A stretch of DNA of 64,000 bases from Glutinoglossum americanum (Eukaryota > Ascomycota > Geoglossomycetes > Geoglossales > Geoglossaceae): positions 62,001 to 126,000 of the forward strand of contig JAGHQL010000010.1 in the NCBI GenBank assembly GCA_020080175.1, in the 5' to 3' direction. This document shows positions 11,560 through 21,697 of this stretch, in pieces. A model generated the notes under the pieces. It was not told the origin of the DNA. It saw only the letters and a program-made list of their open reading frames with translations, and ran no database searches. Position 1 is the first letter of the stretch, and each line of letters starts with the position of its first letter. The position numbers and the translations under genes are program-made.

Positions 11560-14484
11560 TTAGGATCTGGGTTGAGATCGCTTCCTTTTCCTTCCTGGGG
11601 CACCATCTGTGACAACTTCTCCCCTTGTGACTACGGTACACTGACCACACAACTGGTGTTGGCAGTGTTGACAGTGGTCATTAAGAGCTATCGACCATGG
11701 ACCAATGCCGCAATCACACTATGATAAATCGTAAGCCTTGTACATGAGCGCGCCGAAGGAAGTAGCTTACACAGTACCTAACCGAGTCCGTTGACTTCGG
11801 TTCCTGGCCTCCGTTTGTGCTGGTCGGAGAAGGGCTGAGGTTTGGTGTGCAGGGCTTCTCCGAGGGGGGTCGGCTTACGTTGGCATTACCGTCCTTTGGG
11901 GCCTCGTCCTTTGGGCTCTCTTGCTCGTGGCCGTCAGTCTCACGTGGCTCCTCTGCCGGGCTTTTCGGCCTTTCCGGCCATGTATCGCCTTTAGGGACGT
12001 TGCTATCAACGGAAACCCATTCGTCGATTTTTTGCTTCCGGGCAAAGTGCATTCCAATATGGTTGAAGCGTTCATCCCAAGCATCAAGTCCGCGAAACTT
12101 TAGTGGAACGGGCACCTTGCAGAAGCCGCACCAAAACTGGCCTTGTCCGTTTCTTCCGATCCTTCGGCTCCGAGCCTCTTCTCGGAGCTTTTCAGGGTCC
12201 GTGATGCCATGTTGACGAAGATGTGCCTGGAAAGTTTCCCGTCTGTAGAAGAGCTTAACGCAGTCCTTGCCAGTAACGTCTTTCTCGTGGCAGCGCCACA
12301 TCTCCAGCTGGAAGTGTTGTGTGTTTTCATGTCGCTTCCAATCGTTTTTGCTGCCAAACAATTTATTGCAGTTCGGGAACGTGCAACCATATGGTCTTGT
12401 ATGGCGCTTCAGGTGTTTGCTATCACAATGGTCAGCATGAGGCATACGCAATAGATGTCAAAAATAATATAATAAGTAGGCTGTACTTCATGTCGCAATC
12501 ACGTGGTAGGACTTTTTTACAGAACCGACATTGGATATCCTTGCCTCTGCCTGCGTGGATCGGACCATGGTTGCCTCCAACAGTGGGTCCAGTAAACCTA
12601 ACAGATTGTGGCCTTTTAGATAGTATATTTGATAGTCCAAATTTGAGTAGTTCCTCGACCTGGAGCATTATCCTATCGTTGAGCGGAGAACCTGAACCTG
12701 AGGAAATATTCATGTTCTCGCTTGACATACGGTGGCCAATTTGCCCTGAACGGTTACTCCGGTTAAGGGGCGGTAATTTGTATGTATTTTCAGTCTGCAC
12801 ATCCTCACTGGCATCCAGGCGTTTGTTAGATACATCGGTTGGACTCTCACCAATTACGATAGCCTCTGGGCCTGAGTTCGTTTGCTCCCGACCAATTCCC
12901 AATGTAGAAAGGATTCTCGGGGTTAGTGAAGCAGCCTCTTTTCTAATCTCTGGAGACCAAGCTGCAATAGTGGAGGAGACATCAGTCGGCACAGCATCAG
13001 GAAGATGGCTTCCTTCAGTGTCTTGATCATTTTTGGGAGACTTTTGCGCTAGAACTCTGTCTGAACTATTAGAAGATGTGATTTTAGAACAATCTAATCC
13101 TTTCGTGGGAGTAGGGCCTGATGGATAAGTGGATGGGATCCGAGTTTCGGAACGGGGATTCTGTTCCGCGGCATCTTCAACGGTCTGCTGTGCTGTCTCC
13201 ATTGCGTCTTCCGACCCATGGTCCATATCCTTGGGGGGTTCGGCTCTCCGGCCATAGGAATCTGAAGATGTGTTAGGTCTCTGGCCATTCGGTAATGCGA
13301 ACCCGGTTTGGGCGTTTCCAGACTCCTGGATATTACTGCTGGGTGACTCCTCGCTCAGCTCCTGTGGGCTGATGAATGGTCCTGGCTCCAGGGTTCCCTT
13401 GTGGGCAGCAATTTCGGGATCAATTTCATTGGAATCACAAGAACTTTGGAGTGAAGGGACCGGCTCTCTCTCTGTCACTAAGCACTCTTGATCGCATCTG
13501 CCAGAATTAGCATTTTAACATTTTATGAGCCAATTCCAGACCCACTTTTGAATTAACGCCTCAATGTTTTTGTCCTTGTGCATTCGTCTCAAGTGACTGC
13601 GAAAATTGTCAACACGTTGCCAGTTTTTATCCCGACTCCTGCAGCCAGGGAAAGGGCAGCGCCAGGATTTGGAAACGCCATCCTTCTTGAACTTGTGAAC
13701 ACTTGTTATATGTCTGTCACGGTCGTTGATAGTGGCAAATCCTTCGCGAGACCTGGCACAACCCGGAACAGTGCACTTGTGTGGCTTTGTGTGTCTCAAG
13801 CGGTGCTTCCTAATACAATCACAAGAGGTTAGTACCAGCCGCCGCAGCAGTGGATGTGCGCGCATACTTTAAGGCCGATTGGCAGCTGAAGGTATCTCCG
13901 CATAATTCGCACATATTTGCGCTGACCGAACGTGGCCTATCTGAGGGTCTGTATGGCGGTGAGCGTTGGGTTTGCTCAGGGACAAGGTGTAAATTATCGA
14001 TTTGACCTGAGACACTGTTGCAATCCTGGCCATATTCTGCTGGTTCGCCGCTGAACACAGATGGGGTCAAGCTTTTCGTAGCATACCCCGAATCAGACGG
14101 GTGAGTTCCGGTATCAACGCTTTCAACCTCAGATGCATTATTATCTCTATAGTTACCAAAGGAGCAAAGACTTCGAGTACCGGTGCGGGCAAATGACATG
14201 GGCCGAACTCCTGGAACAATGTCCGTCCTCAACTGGTTCCACGGGTCTTCAGTCTCCGTCTGCCATCTGAGCATAGCATCATTAGTGGGTGAAGGTAAAC
14301 TATCCCTTTGTGGAGCCGTAGTGTAGTTCCTGTGCATGTCAGGGGCATGGGTTTGATGTGGAAACAAGCTGGTAAGTGGCATTGACGACATCTGTCGATG
14401 GACCATATATCCAGCGACTGGCGGGTCAACAGGCCTTGGAAGTTCCGGGGGTCCCATCAACCCATGGAATCCGTTCCTGGCCAT
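11560..14484 (-). CDS. C2H2 zinc-finger protein with two finger modules and a Cys-rich C terminus
   Basis: Five exons (14484-13868, 13809-13546, 13497-12487, 12419-11771, 11718-11560) give 899 residues with closed phases. Module 1 (about 190-300) starts with CELCGDTFSCQSALKKHRLRH and continues with CTVPGC...HITSVH and CPFPGC...FRSHLRRMH. A disordered acidic linker of about 300 residues follows. Module 2 (about 620-740) has CRFCKK, KHLKRH, CTFPNCNKLFGSKNDWKRH, MWRC...FQAHLRQH and CGFC with WDERFNHIGMHF. The last exon, joined by a 52-bp intron (GTAAGC), encodes CDCGIGPWSIALNDHCQHC followed by a CGQC pair, a Cys-rich ending I associate with fungal finger proteins, and then a basic GRKRKRS. Without that last splice the protein would stop at 11714 with an unrelated tail. 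It is likely a nuclear DNA-binding protein; its targets are unknown. Confidence 0.83.
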
Positions 14485-15892
14485 TCCTGGGACTCTTCTC
14501 TGGAAGTCACTCGAAAACTAGAAGAAAAAGAATTACTACGAAAACCGGAGAATGGCTGTGGTGCATGCATCGACTGGGAACTATACATTGCGGGAGCGAT
14601 TCGCTTCGACGAATTGCGGTTGTCCATCTCGGGCCATTGCGATCTGACTATGAATCTATTGATAGTCAGTCTCCTTTGCCATTCTTACTATCTACGAGAG
14701 CACCAAGACAGACACTGGATATTTCAATTACCGTCGCTAGTCAAAAGCGTAAGAGCACAGCGGGATCAGGTATCGAAGACGGCTGATTGCTCAACAGTTC
14801 ATGGACACCTAACCAGAAAGTACACAGTCAGAAACCCCGCGAGGTGTCCAGTCCACGCAGAAGGCGGACAGCAAATTTGGGGTGGGGGGGAAGGGCTTGA
14901 GAGGGTAGCTTGCCCTTTGCGAGGTGTGACTTTGCTCACTGGATGCGCAGCAAACTAGAGTCCGACGGGTCGCCAAAAGTCCCAAAAAAGCGTTCAGCGG
15001 GCGACGAGGCATTCATATCGACACATCCAGGACCGGTGTGAGAAGAAAGAGAGTTTGATGGATTGGGGGTGGAGGAATGAGGTGTAAAAGGGAATAAGGC
15101 AAAAAGGCGTCCGTTCAGATTTTAGGAGCATAACGAACAGGCGGTTGAACGATCCGCTTGGGGAGGGCAACAAGGGCGTTGCAATTGCAGGGCGAAACCG
15201 AAAGAACACGTGCCTCTAGGCATCAAGGCTGCTAAGACAACACCTGGTGGTTGTTGCTGCCTGTGATTGCTCGCCTCACTTTTGCAACTCTATGCTAATT
15301 TCTGCCAATCCAGTCGATCTGTCCCTCTTTGCATATATGTACTATGTATCCTACAAGGTACTCTCTGGGCCTCCGGGATACTGATTGGCTTTAGTCGTTG
15401 CATTATGAACCTGACAGCGGGGGTCTACCGCCCTTCTTTCCCGCCACCAGCTAACGGCCACCCGGTCACCGCCTGCTACTTGTGGTAAGCGGAACCGTTC
15501 GCCGGACCGCCCGCCTCACATGCATTTCTCTCGGCGTATGACGGAGTGTGATAACCGGAGATGTTTTCTTATAGATGCTAAGATTACGCTAGGGTTAACC
15601 CTGGCGAATGATGTTGGTTTTCATAATCGTCCGACACCATCATCGTGGCCAACAAAATGGTCTGAAATCTCATCGTAGCTCAAGGCATCTAAATCAACCG
15701 CAAGACCGAACATCTGGGAATAGGAGATGGGGAGATAGGGTCATCAATAATAGCTGGTACACCGGTTCCACACGCCCAGAAAAAATAAATAAAATAAAAC
15801 CCATCCCAGATTAGATTAAAGGAAATGAATAAAATTTTCGAAAAAAAGAGGAAAATCCAACCTAACGCCTCATGTTACATCGCCTCCATTCG
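14485..15892. other. Intergenic region between second and third zinc-finger genes
   Basis: About 1.4 kb containing the promoter side of the gene starting at 14484 and the 3' side of the gene ending at 15893. Open frames here overlap on several strands and show no family resemblance. I see no RNA gene. Confidence 0.6.
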
Positions 15893-18800
15893 TTACTGGT
15901 GTTCATAGAAGTTCCGAGTCTGTTGCTGTTGCATGTACGTGGGCGAATGCTCACCCTCCGCTGGGGCAAAAGAAATGCCTCCCATCCCAGGGGCATAGTC
16001 AGGATTGATTCCCGTTCCACGCATATCAGGAGCAATCGATGGGTAAGAAGGAATTTGGTCCATAGTCGACGGGTAGATGTTTTGTCCATTGTAGGGGATA
16101 TCTGGGGAGGAATAGCCGCCCACAGGAAGTCCTACCGCCTGGCCAGGGATGGGCTCAAAGTCGGCATATGAGTGATTTGGTGATAGGCCTGTGTACGTGC
16201 CGGTGGTATCGGATGTCCCGTAATGCTGGAAAGTCGTGGCTGTAAAGTCACTGCCTGTATGGTCGGGATACGTAGTCATCGGATCGTGTACGGGAGACTG
16301 GCCGGTGTAGTGTGTTCCTTGTGGGGCGTAATTTGGTACTTGGGCTCCAGAGTTCGGATCGAAATACGAGCCCTGGCCCTCAAGTTGGGGATACGGGGGG
16401 CCGAGTAAACCTACAGGAGAGACGCTGCCCCGTATGGAGAATGGCATCGCGACGGGAGTTCCACCCCAGCTATGAGAATGGATAGGGGTCGTGGCTCGAA
16501 TAGGTTCTTGTTGTTCTATCGAACTGACAACAGGACCGGCCATGATGTTCTTCTGTTCCACAAGCGCAAGCACTGGTAAGCTGATTTGTTCCATGTGCCT
16601 TGCGAGGTGCACTGTCAATTTCTTCCAGCTACTGCAGATGTTCCCGCAAAACCTGCATGGTTCCTCTCGTGGCTGCTTATGGGTATCGTGATGACACTCC
16701 TCGACGAGTTGCCAAACCCTATCGATTTCTTCCTGATGAGGATCCACATCGATTACCCCATTTGCTGCCTGCCATTTACCAGTAGATGTCCCTGGGCTGA
16801 TATTGCTTCTGCCCTTCATCGCGGTAGCGGTCTTCATGGCGGCTTTTGTAGCCTTAACCTTTGGTTCCGGTCTCTTGTGTTCGCGAACGAGGTGCTGTAC
16901 GAAGTTATCTTTTCGATAGCAGGTGTGTGAACAATCTGGTAGATTACAGGTCCACCATTCGAGTTGCCTATGCCGTTCATTTTCGTGTCTTACCCAGTCT
17001 GCCTTCCGCTTGAAAGACTTGGGCTCGCTGCAGTTGTGAAACGTACACGTAAATGGTTGGACGTCCTCATGCACATGCTTCGTCCAGTCAGAAGGCTTTT
17101 GGAACTTCTTGACCTTAAAGCACAGCGGGCACTCAAACTCTGCTGGTAAGCGTTTGACGGGAGGCAATGGAACGCCTTGAGGGAATTGCGCTGCGGCAAC
17201 GGCACCTTCCCCAAAGCTAGATTCTTCCTCGGAATGACCTGACGATATCTGGAACCCGGCAAACGCGGCCTCCGGATCTCTGCTGCTGGCTTTTGGGGGC
17301 AAACTTTTTGCTTCTCCGCCAAGTGCGAAACAGAACTCGTTTGAACTACATTTCTGACTCTTGACTGCATTCATATGTTTCGTCCTGAAATCGACCAATT
17401 TTTTGTACCGCCTGACTTGCTCATGACTGATTCTATCAACGAGCGGTGGTGATAACCGCGGGTTTAGTTGCCTGACATGTGTCTGGAAGCCAGGGAGAGT
17501 TGGAATGATAGGATCGTGACGTATTTTCATGTCCATTGTGACCCCCTTGTCATCAATTAGTTCTTCTTCGCATTCATCATCGTCCTCGTCTTCGTTGTCT
17601 ATAGCACTGTGTATTTTGGCGTTATCTGCTCTCGCAGGAGATGCTAGGGTTGGCATGGGGGGTCCCCCGTACTGCGTCATGAGAATAGAAAGGCTAGACT
17701 TCCGGCCACTATCGCTTCGGCTCCTGTTCCTCTTCACGAACTGCTTTGCTTGCGCCCACGGGCCTGCTGAAGTAATTGAAGTGGCGCTCATGCTACCAGC
17801 ACCTCCTCCAATGACCGCTATTTGGCCGGCCATGGCAGCTACAGCGCCTCCCGTGTTGAGCTTCGGCTTCCCAAAACTTGAGACTCTCGCTGGGGGAACT
17901 GAGGCGGTACCGCTGGCTATGGAGTCTGCGTGTTCAGGCTTTTTGAAGGTTAGGTCTTTGTCGCCGGCCTTTCGCTTCAAATTACTGCCGCTTCTTCTGG
18001 GTATTAGCCTCTTGACGTCGGCCATATCGAGGAAATTTCCCCGCTGATCGCTCTTCTTCTTATCTTTGTCCTTGTCTTTCCCGAAGGAAAGTCGCTTTAG
18101 AAGAGTTAGAGGACCGCCCGTTTGGTCGATTTGGTCAATATCAGTCTCGCTGAGTCTACGACGAGTGCCCCAAGTAGCCACCCTTGACGCTGAGTCGTAG
18201 CTATCCGCTGCACGGCTAAACAGCATAATCGCTGCATTCGAATTTGCTGGCTGACACCGGGAACTTGAGGGCCCCGTCTTTTTGAATGATGGCGTGTCAC
18301 GCCAGGGTCGAGCCCGGCAAAATTGATGCGGAAGAGGTTCCTCGGGGTCAGAGAGTGTTGCCATGCTCAACTCTCTCTCTGCCTCCTCTAAGGCATTATT
18401 CGCATGGACAGAGGCTGGCGGCGATGTGTCGATCATGCTCGAATCCTCATCATCTACCAGTTCACTAGAATACTCTTCGCCATCATCTTCGCTGTCTTCG
18501 TTGACAAGAACACCAGGCCCAGGGATTCCTGCTCCATCTCCTGCAGGTGCTCCTAGCAAGTCTAGGTGGGAGCCCGGAACGTCGCCCATGCTCCTGGCCC
18601 TGCGCCTCCCAGATTTCTGTTTTCGCAGTACTTTAGTGCCTTGTGAAGGCGGCATACCCGCGACTCCACTTGCAGATTGACTTCTCTGCAACCAATCTGC
18701 AACTTCCGCGTTCCGCTCCGCCCTTTGCCGATCTATTTCCTGCTCCTTGAGATTAGGAATCTGATTGTCCTTGAGCTGATCTCTCATATCGGGGTTTAGC

Positions 18801-19939
18801 CCCGCTTGGCCAGTTTTCGGACTCGGTAGCCAAGACCCATCAATGGCACGAGCGTTGGGTAAATCCTGTGCTGGACTGGTATTAGAGTGAACCGGGTCAT
18901 CTGCCATCTCATCCTCTGATGATTCGGGTTGTGGAGCTAGATGGTAGGGATCCGCTCGAGTTCGCTTGCCCAACCCTCGCCCTAGAAAAGGCTCATCAGG
19001 AAGCGAGTCTTCTCCGCTGACATGTTCTACTTTCACAACCGGGCTCAGGAGATGTGCCGACGAAGGATGGGCGTCTGCAATGGATCCGTCGGTTCCGCCA
19101 TTTGAATTGATGTGGTTACCAGGGAATGATAGCTCGGTAATGGGTATTTGTAGAGCGGTGTGTAGTTTGCCCCTTTTTGGAGTCGACTTGGTACTGGTAA
19201 ATGGTGCAGGGCCTACAGAAAGATGCGTGTACTGCTCGTTTCTAGAGGGTGGACTTGGTGTGCGTATATTTGTAGGGCTCGACAGGTAAGGGGCGTCGCT
19301 TGGAGCGGTGGATGAGTTCTTGCGCTTCGAAGCGGAGCCGTTGCTAGCCAAGATTTCTGTCTGAAATGGCTGCATTTCAGTATCCCCACTTGAGTGTGGA
19401 AATTCTTCACCATCCATCGCTGGACTCAAGTCAACTTCGTCTCCGAGAAGATCATCGTCGAAACTTGGCGTTGTATGTTTGCTAATCCCACCGTATCCTT
19501 CAGCGGGCTCACCGAGGGCGCCCGTCGAAGGAGTGGTCTTGTTATGCGCGGACACAGACGCCGGAGAGAGGCTTGGGTTGGGAGGTGTAGAGGTAGGACG
19601 CATATAGTGACCCTGATTGACATTTGGCGAATAAATGCCGCTTTGCTGGTGATAAATTTGTGGGAAGGTAAATTGCATATGCGCGGAAGGGGACGAATTT
19701 CCTGGGTGCAGTGAGCCCTCGGTTGACCCGTTATAGACCGACATCGTTCTGCTCGTGGATGTAGACATGGTACTATGTGAATGCTGATCCGAGATGGGTA
19801 GAAAAGTGGAATCCGACGGTGGCTGTGGTATTCGCACCGAGTATTCCGTATTGGGGTATAATTCGTCGATGAGTGCTGGAGCAGGTAAGGGAGGAACAAA
19901 GTGATTCCCGTTGGCGGAGGATGAGCGAGGGAAGGTCAT
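15893..19939 (-). CDS. Large intronless C2H2 zinc-finger protein
   Basis: One uninterrupted frame of 1348 residues starting MTFPRSSSANG at 19939. About 920 N-terminal residues are Ser/Pro/Gly-rich with acidic patches (EDSEDDGEEYSSE, DNEDEDDDECEEE) and look disordered. The finger region lies around residues 925-1120: CPLCFKVKKFQKPSDWTKH, CTFHNC...FKRKADWVRHENERH, WWTCNLPDC with YRKDNFVQHLVREH, and CRFCGNICSSWKKLTVHLARH. The tail is Gly/Pro/Tyr/Gln-rich. The middle finger block follows the same plan as in the two neighbouring genes (finger, acidic-Trp-x-RH, HxQLxxWxC, RKDxFxxHL). It is expected to be a nuclear regulator. Having no intron sets it apart from its intron-containing neighbours. Confidence 0.88.
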   Translation of the reverse strand: MTFPRSSSANGNHFVPPLPAPALIDELYPNTEYSVRIPQPPSDSTFLPISDQHSHSTMSTSTSRTMSVYNGSTEGSLHPGNSSPSAHMQFTFPQIYHQQSGIYSPNVNQGHYMRPTSTPPNPSLSPASVSAHNKTTPSTGALGEPAEGYGGISKHTTPSFDDDLLGDEVDLSPAMDGEEFPHSSGDTEMQPFQTEILASNGSASKRKNSSTAPSDAPYLSSPTNIRTPSPPSRNEQYTHLSVGPAPFTSTKSTPKRGKLHTALQIPITELSFPGNHINSNGGTDGSIADAHPSSAHLLSPVVKVEHVSGEDSLPDEPFLGRGLGKRTRADPYHLAPQPESSEDEMADDPVHSNTSPAQDLPNARAIDGSWLPSPKTGQAGLNPDMRDQLKDNQIPNLKEQEIDRQRAERNAEVADWLQRSQSASGVAGMPPSQGTKVLRKQKSGRRRARSMGDVPGSHLDLLGAPAGDGAGIPGPGVLVNEDSEDDGEEYSSELVDDEDSSMIDTSPPASVHANNALEEAERELSMATLSDPEEPLPHQFCRARPWRDTPSFKKTGPSSSRCQPANSNAAIMLFSRAADSYDSASRVATWGTRRRLSETDIDQIDQTGGPLTLLKRLSFGKDKDKDKKKSDQRGNFLDMADVKRLIPRRSGSNLKRKAGDKDLTFKKPEHADSIASGTASVPPARVSSFGKPKLNTGGAVAAMAGQIAVIGGGAGSMSATSITSAGPWAQAKQFVKRNRSRSDSGRKSSLSILMTQYGGPPMPTLASPARADNAKIHSAIDNEDEDDDECEEELIDDKGVTMDMKIRHDPIIPTLPGFQTHVRQLNPRLSPPLVDRISHEQVRRYKKLVDFRTKHMNAVKSQKCSSNEFCFALGGEAKSLPPKASSRDPEAAFAGFQISSGHSEEESSFGEGAVAAAQFPQGVPLPPVKRLPAEFECPLCFKVKKFQKPSDWTKHVHEDVQPFTCTFHNCSEPKSFKRKADWVRHENERHRQLEWWTCNLPDCSHTCYRKDNFVQHLVREHKRPEPKVKATKAAMKTATAMKGRSNISPGTSTGKWQAANGVIDVDPHQEEIDRVWQLVEECHHDTHKQPREEPCRFCGNICSSWKKLTVHLARHMEQISLPVLALVEQKNIMAGPVVSSIEQQEPIRATTPIHSHSWGGTPVAMPFSIRGSVSPVGLLGPPYPQLEGQGSYFDPNSGAQVPNYAPQGTHYTGQSPVHDPMTTYPDHTGSDFTATTFQHYGTSDTTGTYTGLSPNHSYADFEPIPGQAVGLPVGGYSSPDIPYNGQNIYPSTMDQIPSYPSIAPDMRGTGINPDYAPGMGGISFAPAEGEHSPTYMQQQQTRNFYEHQ

Positions 19940-21697
19940 AATTTGATCGAACGGGCCTAAGATGGCGAGAGGGGTGGAGTGTCCTGTCTAGGCGCTTTGG
20001 AGGAAAATTACGGATCGATGTTGCTAGCTTTCGAACGACACAGAACGCATCATGGAAACTGCCAAATCAATCAAGAGGATAGGATAGCTGTTGAATCGAA
20101 AGTGCAGCTGTGGAGAACTTGTTTTGGTAGAAAGCTGCGGTGGAAAGATGAGATGTGAACAGGAGTGGAATCCGATGAAACGCCAGTGGGATAAATTGGG
20201 GCCGGGGCTGACAAACTAAAGGTATGAACCCTGCGCGCTACTGGATCGCATTCGATGGCGGTGCGCGGTTACATAGAGATATAAGGGAACCGTGAGCCTG
20301 GAACGTAGCAGCGGTGGCAAGTATTGGGAAGGAGCACGATGGAGATACGAGAGGCGATATGCAAGGACACGGAGAAAACGGGGATCTCTAGAGGTGTAAA
20401 AAGTACGGAGTACAGAAAGATTCAGAGACTGGGCGCTACGAACAATTGCGCAAGAGGGAGAGATTATCAACGGACACGGCGTTCTTCGCGGCTGACACAG
20501 ACACTTTAACAAGTCGGACTTGGGGGAGGGGGGAAGGGAAGGGGCAGCGGGTGCATGTAGAGTTAATGGGCTGCACTAGGTGTGCAGGTCCAGGCTGTGC
20601 CACCAAGTACACCAATACATTTCATCCCCAGTATCGGATACCGTTCGGTGGAACCAGCAAGCCGTAACCTTGCTCAATAGAAAAAAGCCTTGGGGCGCAA
20701 GTACAGAGGCTTGACCAAGGCAGATCCGGCTGTGCGGCCCATTCCCCATTCCCTCTACCTTTTCTTCTTCCTTCCCAGACGTCTCGAAGGATACCCAAAG
20801 TGGACTGCGCAGTCGCCCGCGCCTCAATCAACCCACCCTCTGCCCATGGAATCATTCACGGGGTGGAAACAACCTGCCAGCTCCGTGCAGGCGCAGTGCT
20901 GTGCATGGGCAGATGTACTCTGACTCTCCACCTCAGGTCAATCAACCTGCTTCCACATGGGATACTTGACGGTGCGATCTAAACGTCCATCACACTCGGC
21001 TTGCGTGCATAGGGCATGGAGGGTACACATTGCAGAGGCCAGATTGCGGCGATTGTAGCGATTGCAGCGACAGGCAAGCGATGCGACGTGATGCATCAGT
21101 TCCCTGTATGTACTGTGTATGTGTGTACCGTGCAATTTTGCGCTTCACCCACGCACGCCCAGTGGATAGTCTTGTATACCTGAGATAGGCGATGCGGAAT
21201 GCAGCGCTTTGGCTTTTGCTTCGGCCTTTTCTCTTTTGCTTATGCTTGTGCCACAGCCCCATTGCGCCTTACGAGACAGGGCTGAAATGTTCGCATCTCA
21301 TTCGCCGTCGCCCAACAGACTTATCGAACAAATGCGGTTTGCTCATATGTATCACTCTCATACCGTCCTTGGCGTCACATGTCGTCCCTAACCCGCGCTA
21401 TTCCTCGGTTGGTTTGTGCTTGAGGCACGGCGTGCCTTTTCCTGTGGTGGTCCAACGACACCAACAGGTGTGTCATGTAGGTTGGGCAATGGGATTCACA
21501 GATCTATCGCACGTCATTATGACTCTAGTCATCTTTAGCTTTGAATTTGCAATTTTGGTTGGAATGTTAAGAGTACAGAGAAGCCAGCCAACAGAAACCC
21601 GTGAAATGTCTCAACTAAAGTCCCAAGAGTACCCAAAGATCTTTATGAATGTACATGTACAAGAGCGCCGCTTATGCGCCACACGTTGGTCCCGGAA
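19940..21697. other. Intergenic region upstream of the third zinc-finger gene
   Basis: About 1.8 kb between the start of the gene at 19939 and the 3' end of the coiled-coil gene at 21698. Open frames here are short, overlap on both strands and lack splice support. No gene or RNA recognised. Confidence 0.6.

Noticed and set aside
11259-11615. 118-codon minus-strand open frame downstream of the second zinc-finger gene
   Set aside because: It overlaps the terminal exon of that gene in another frame and has no supporting features.
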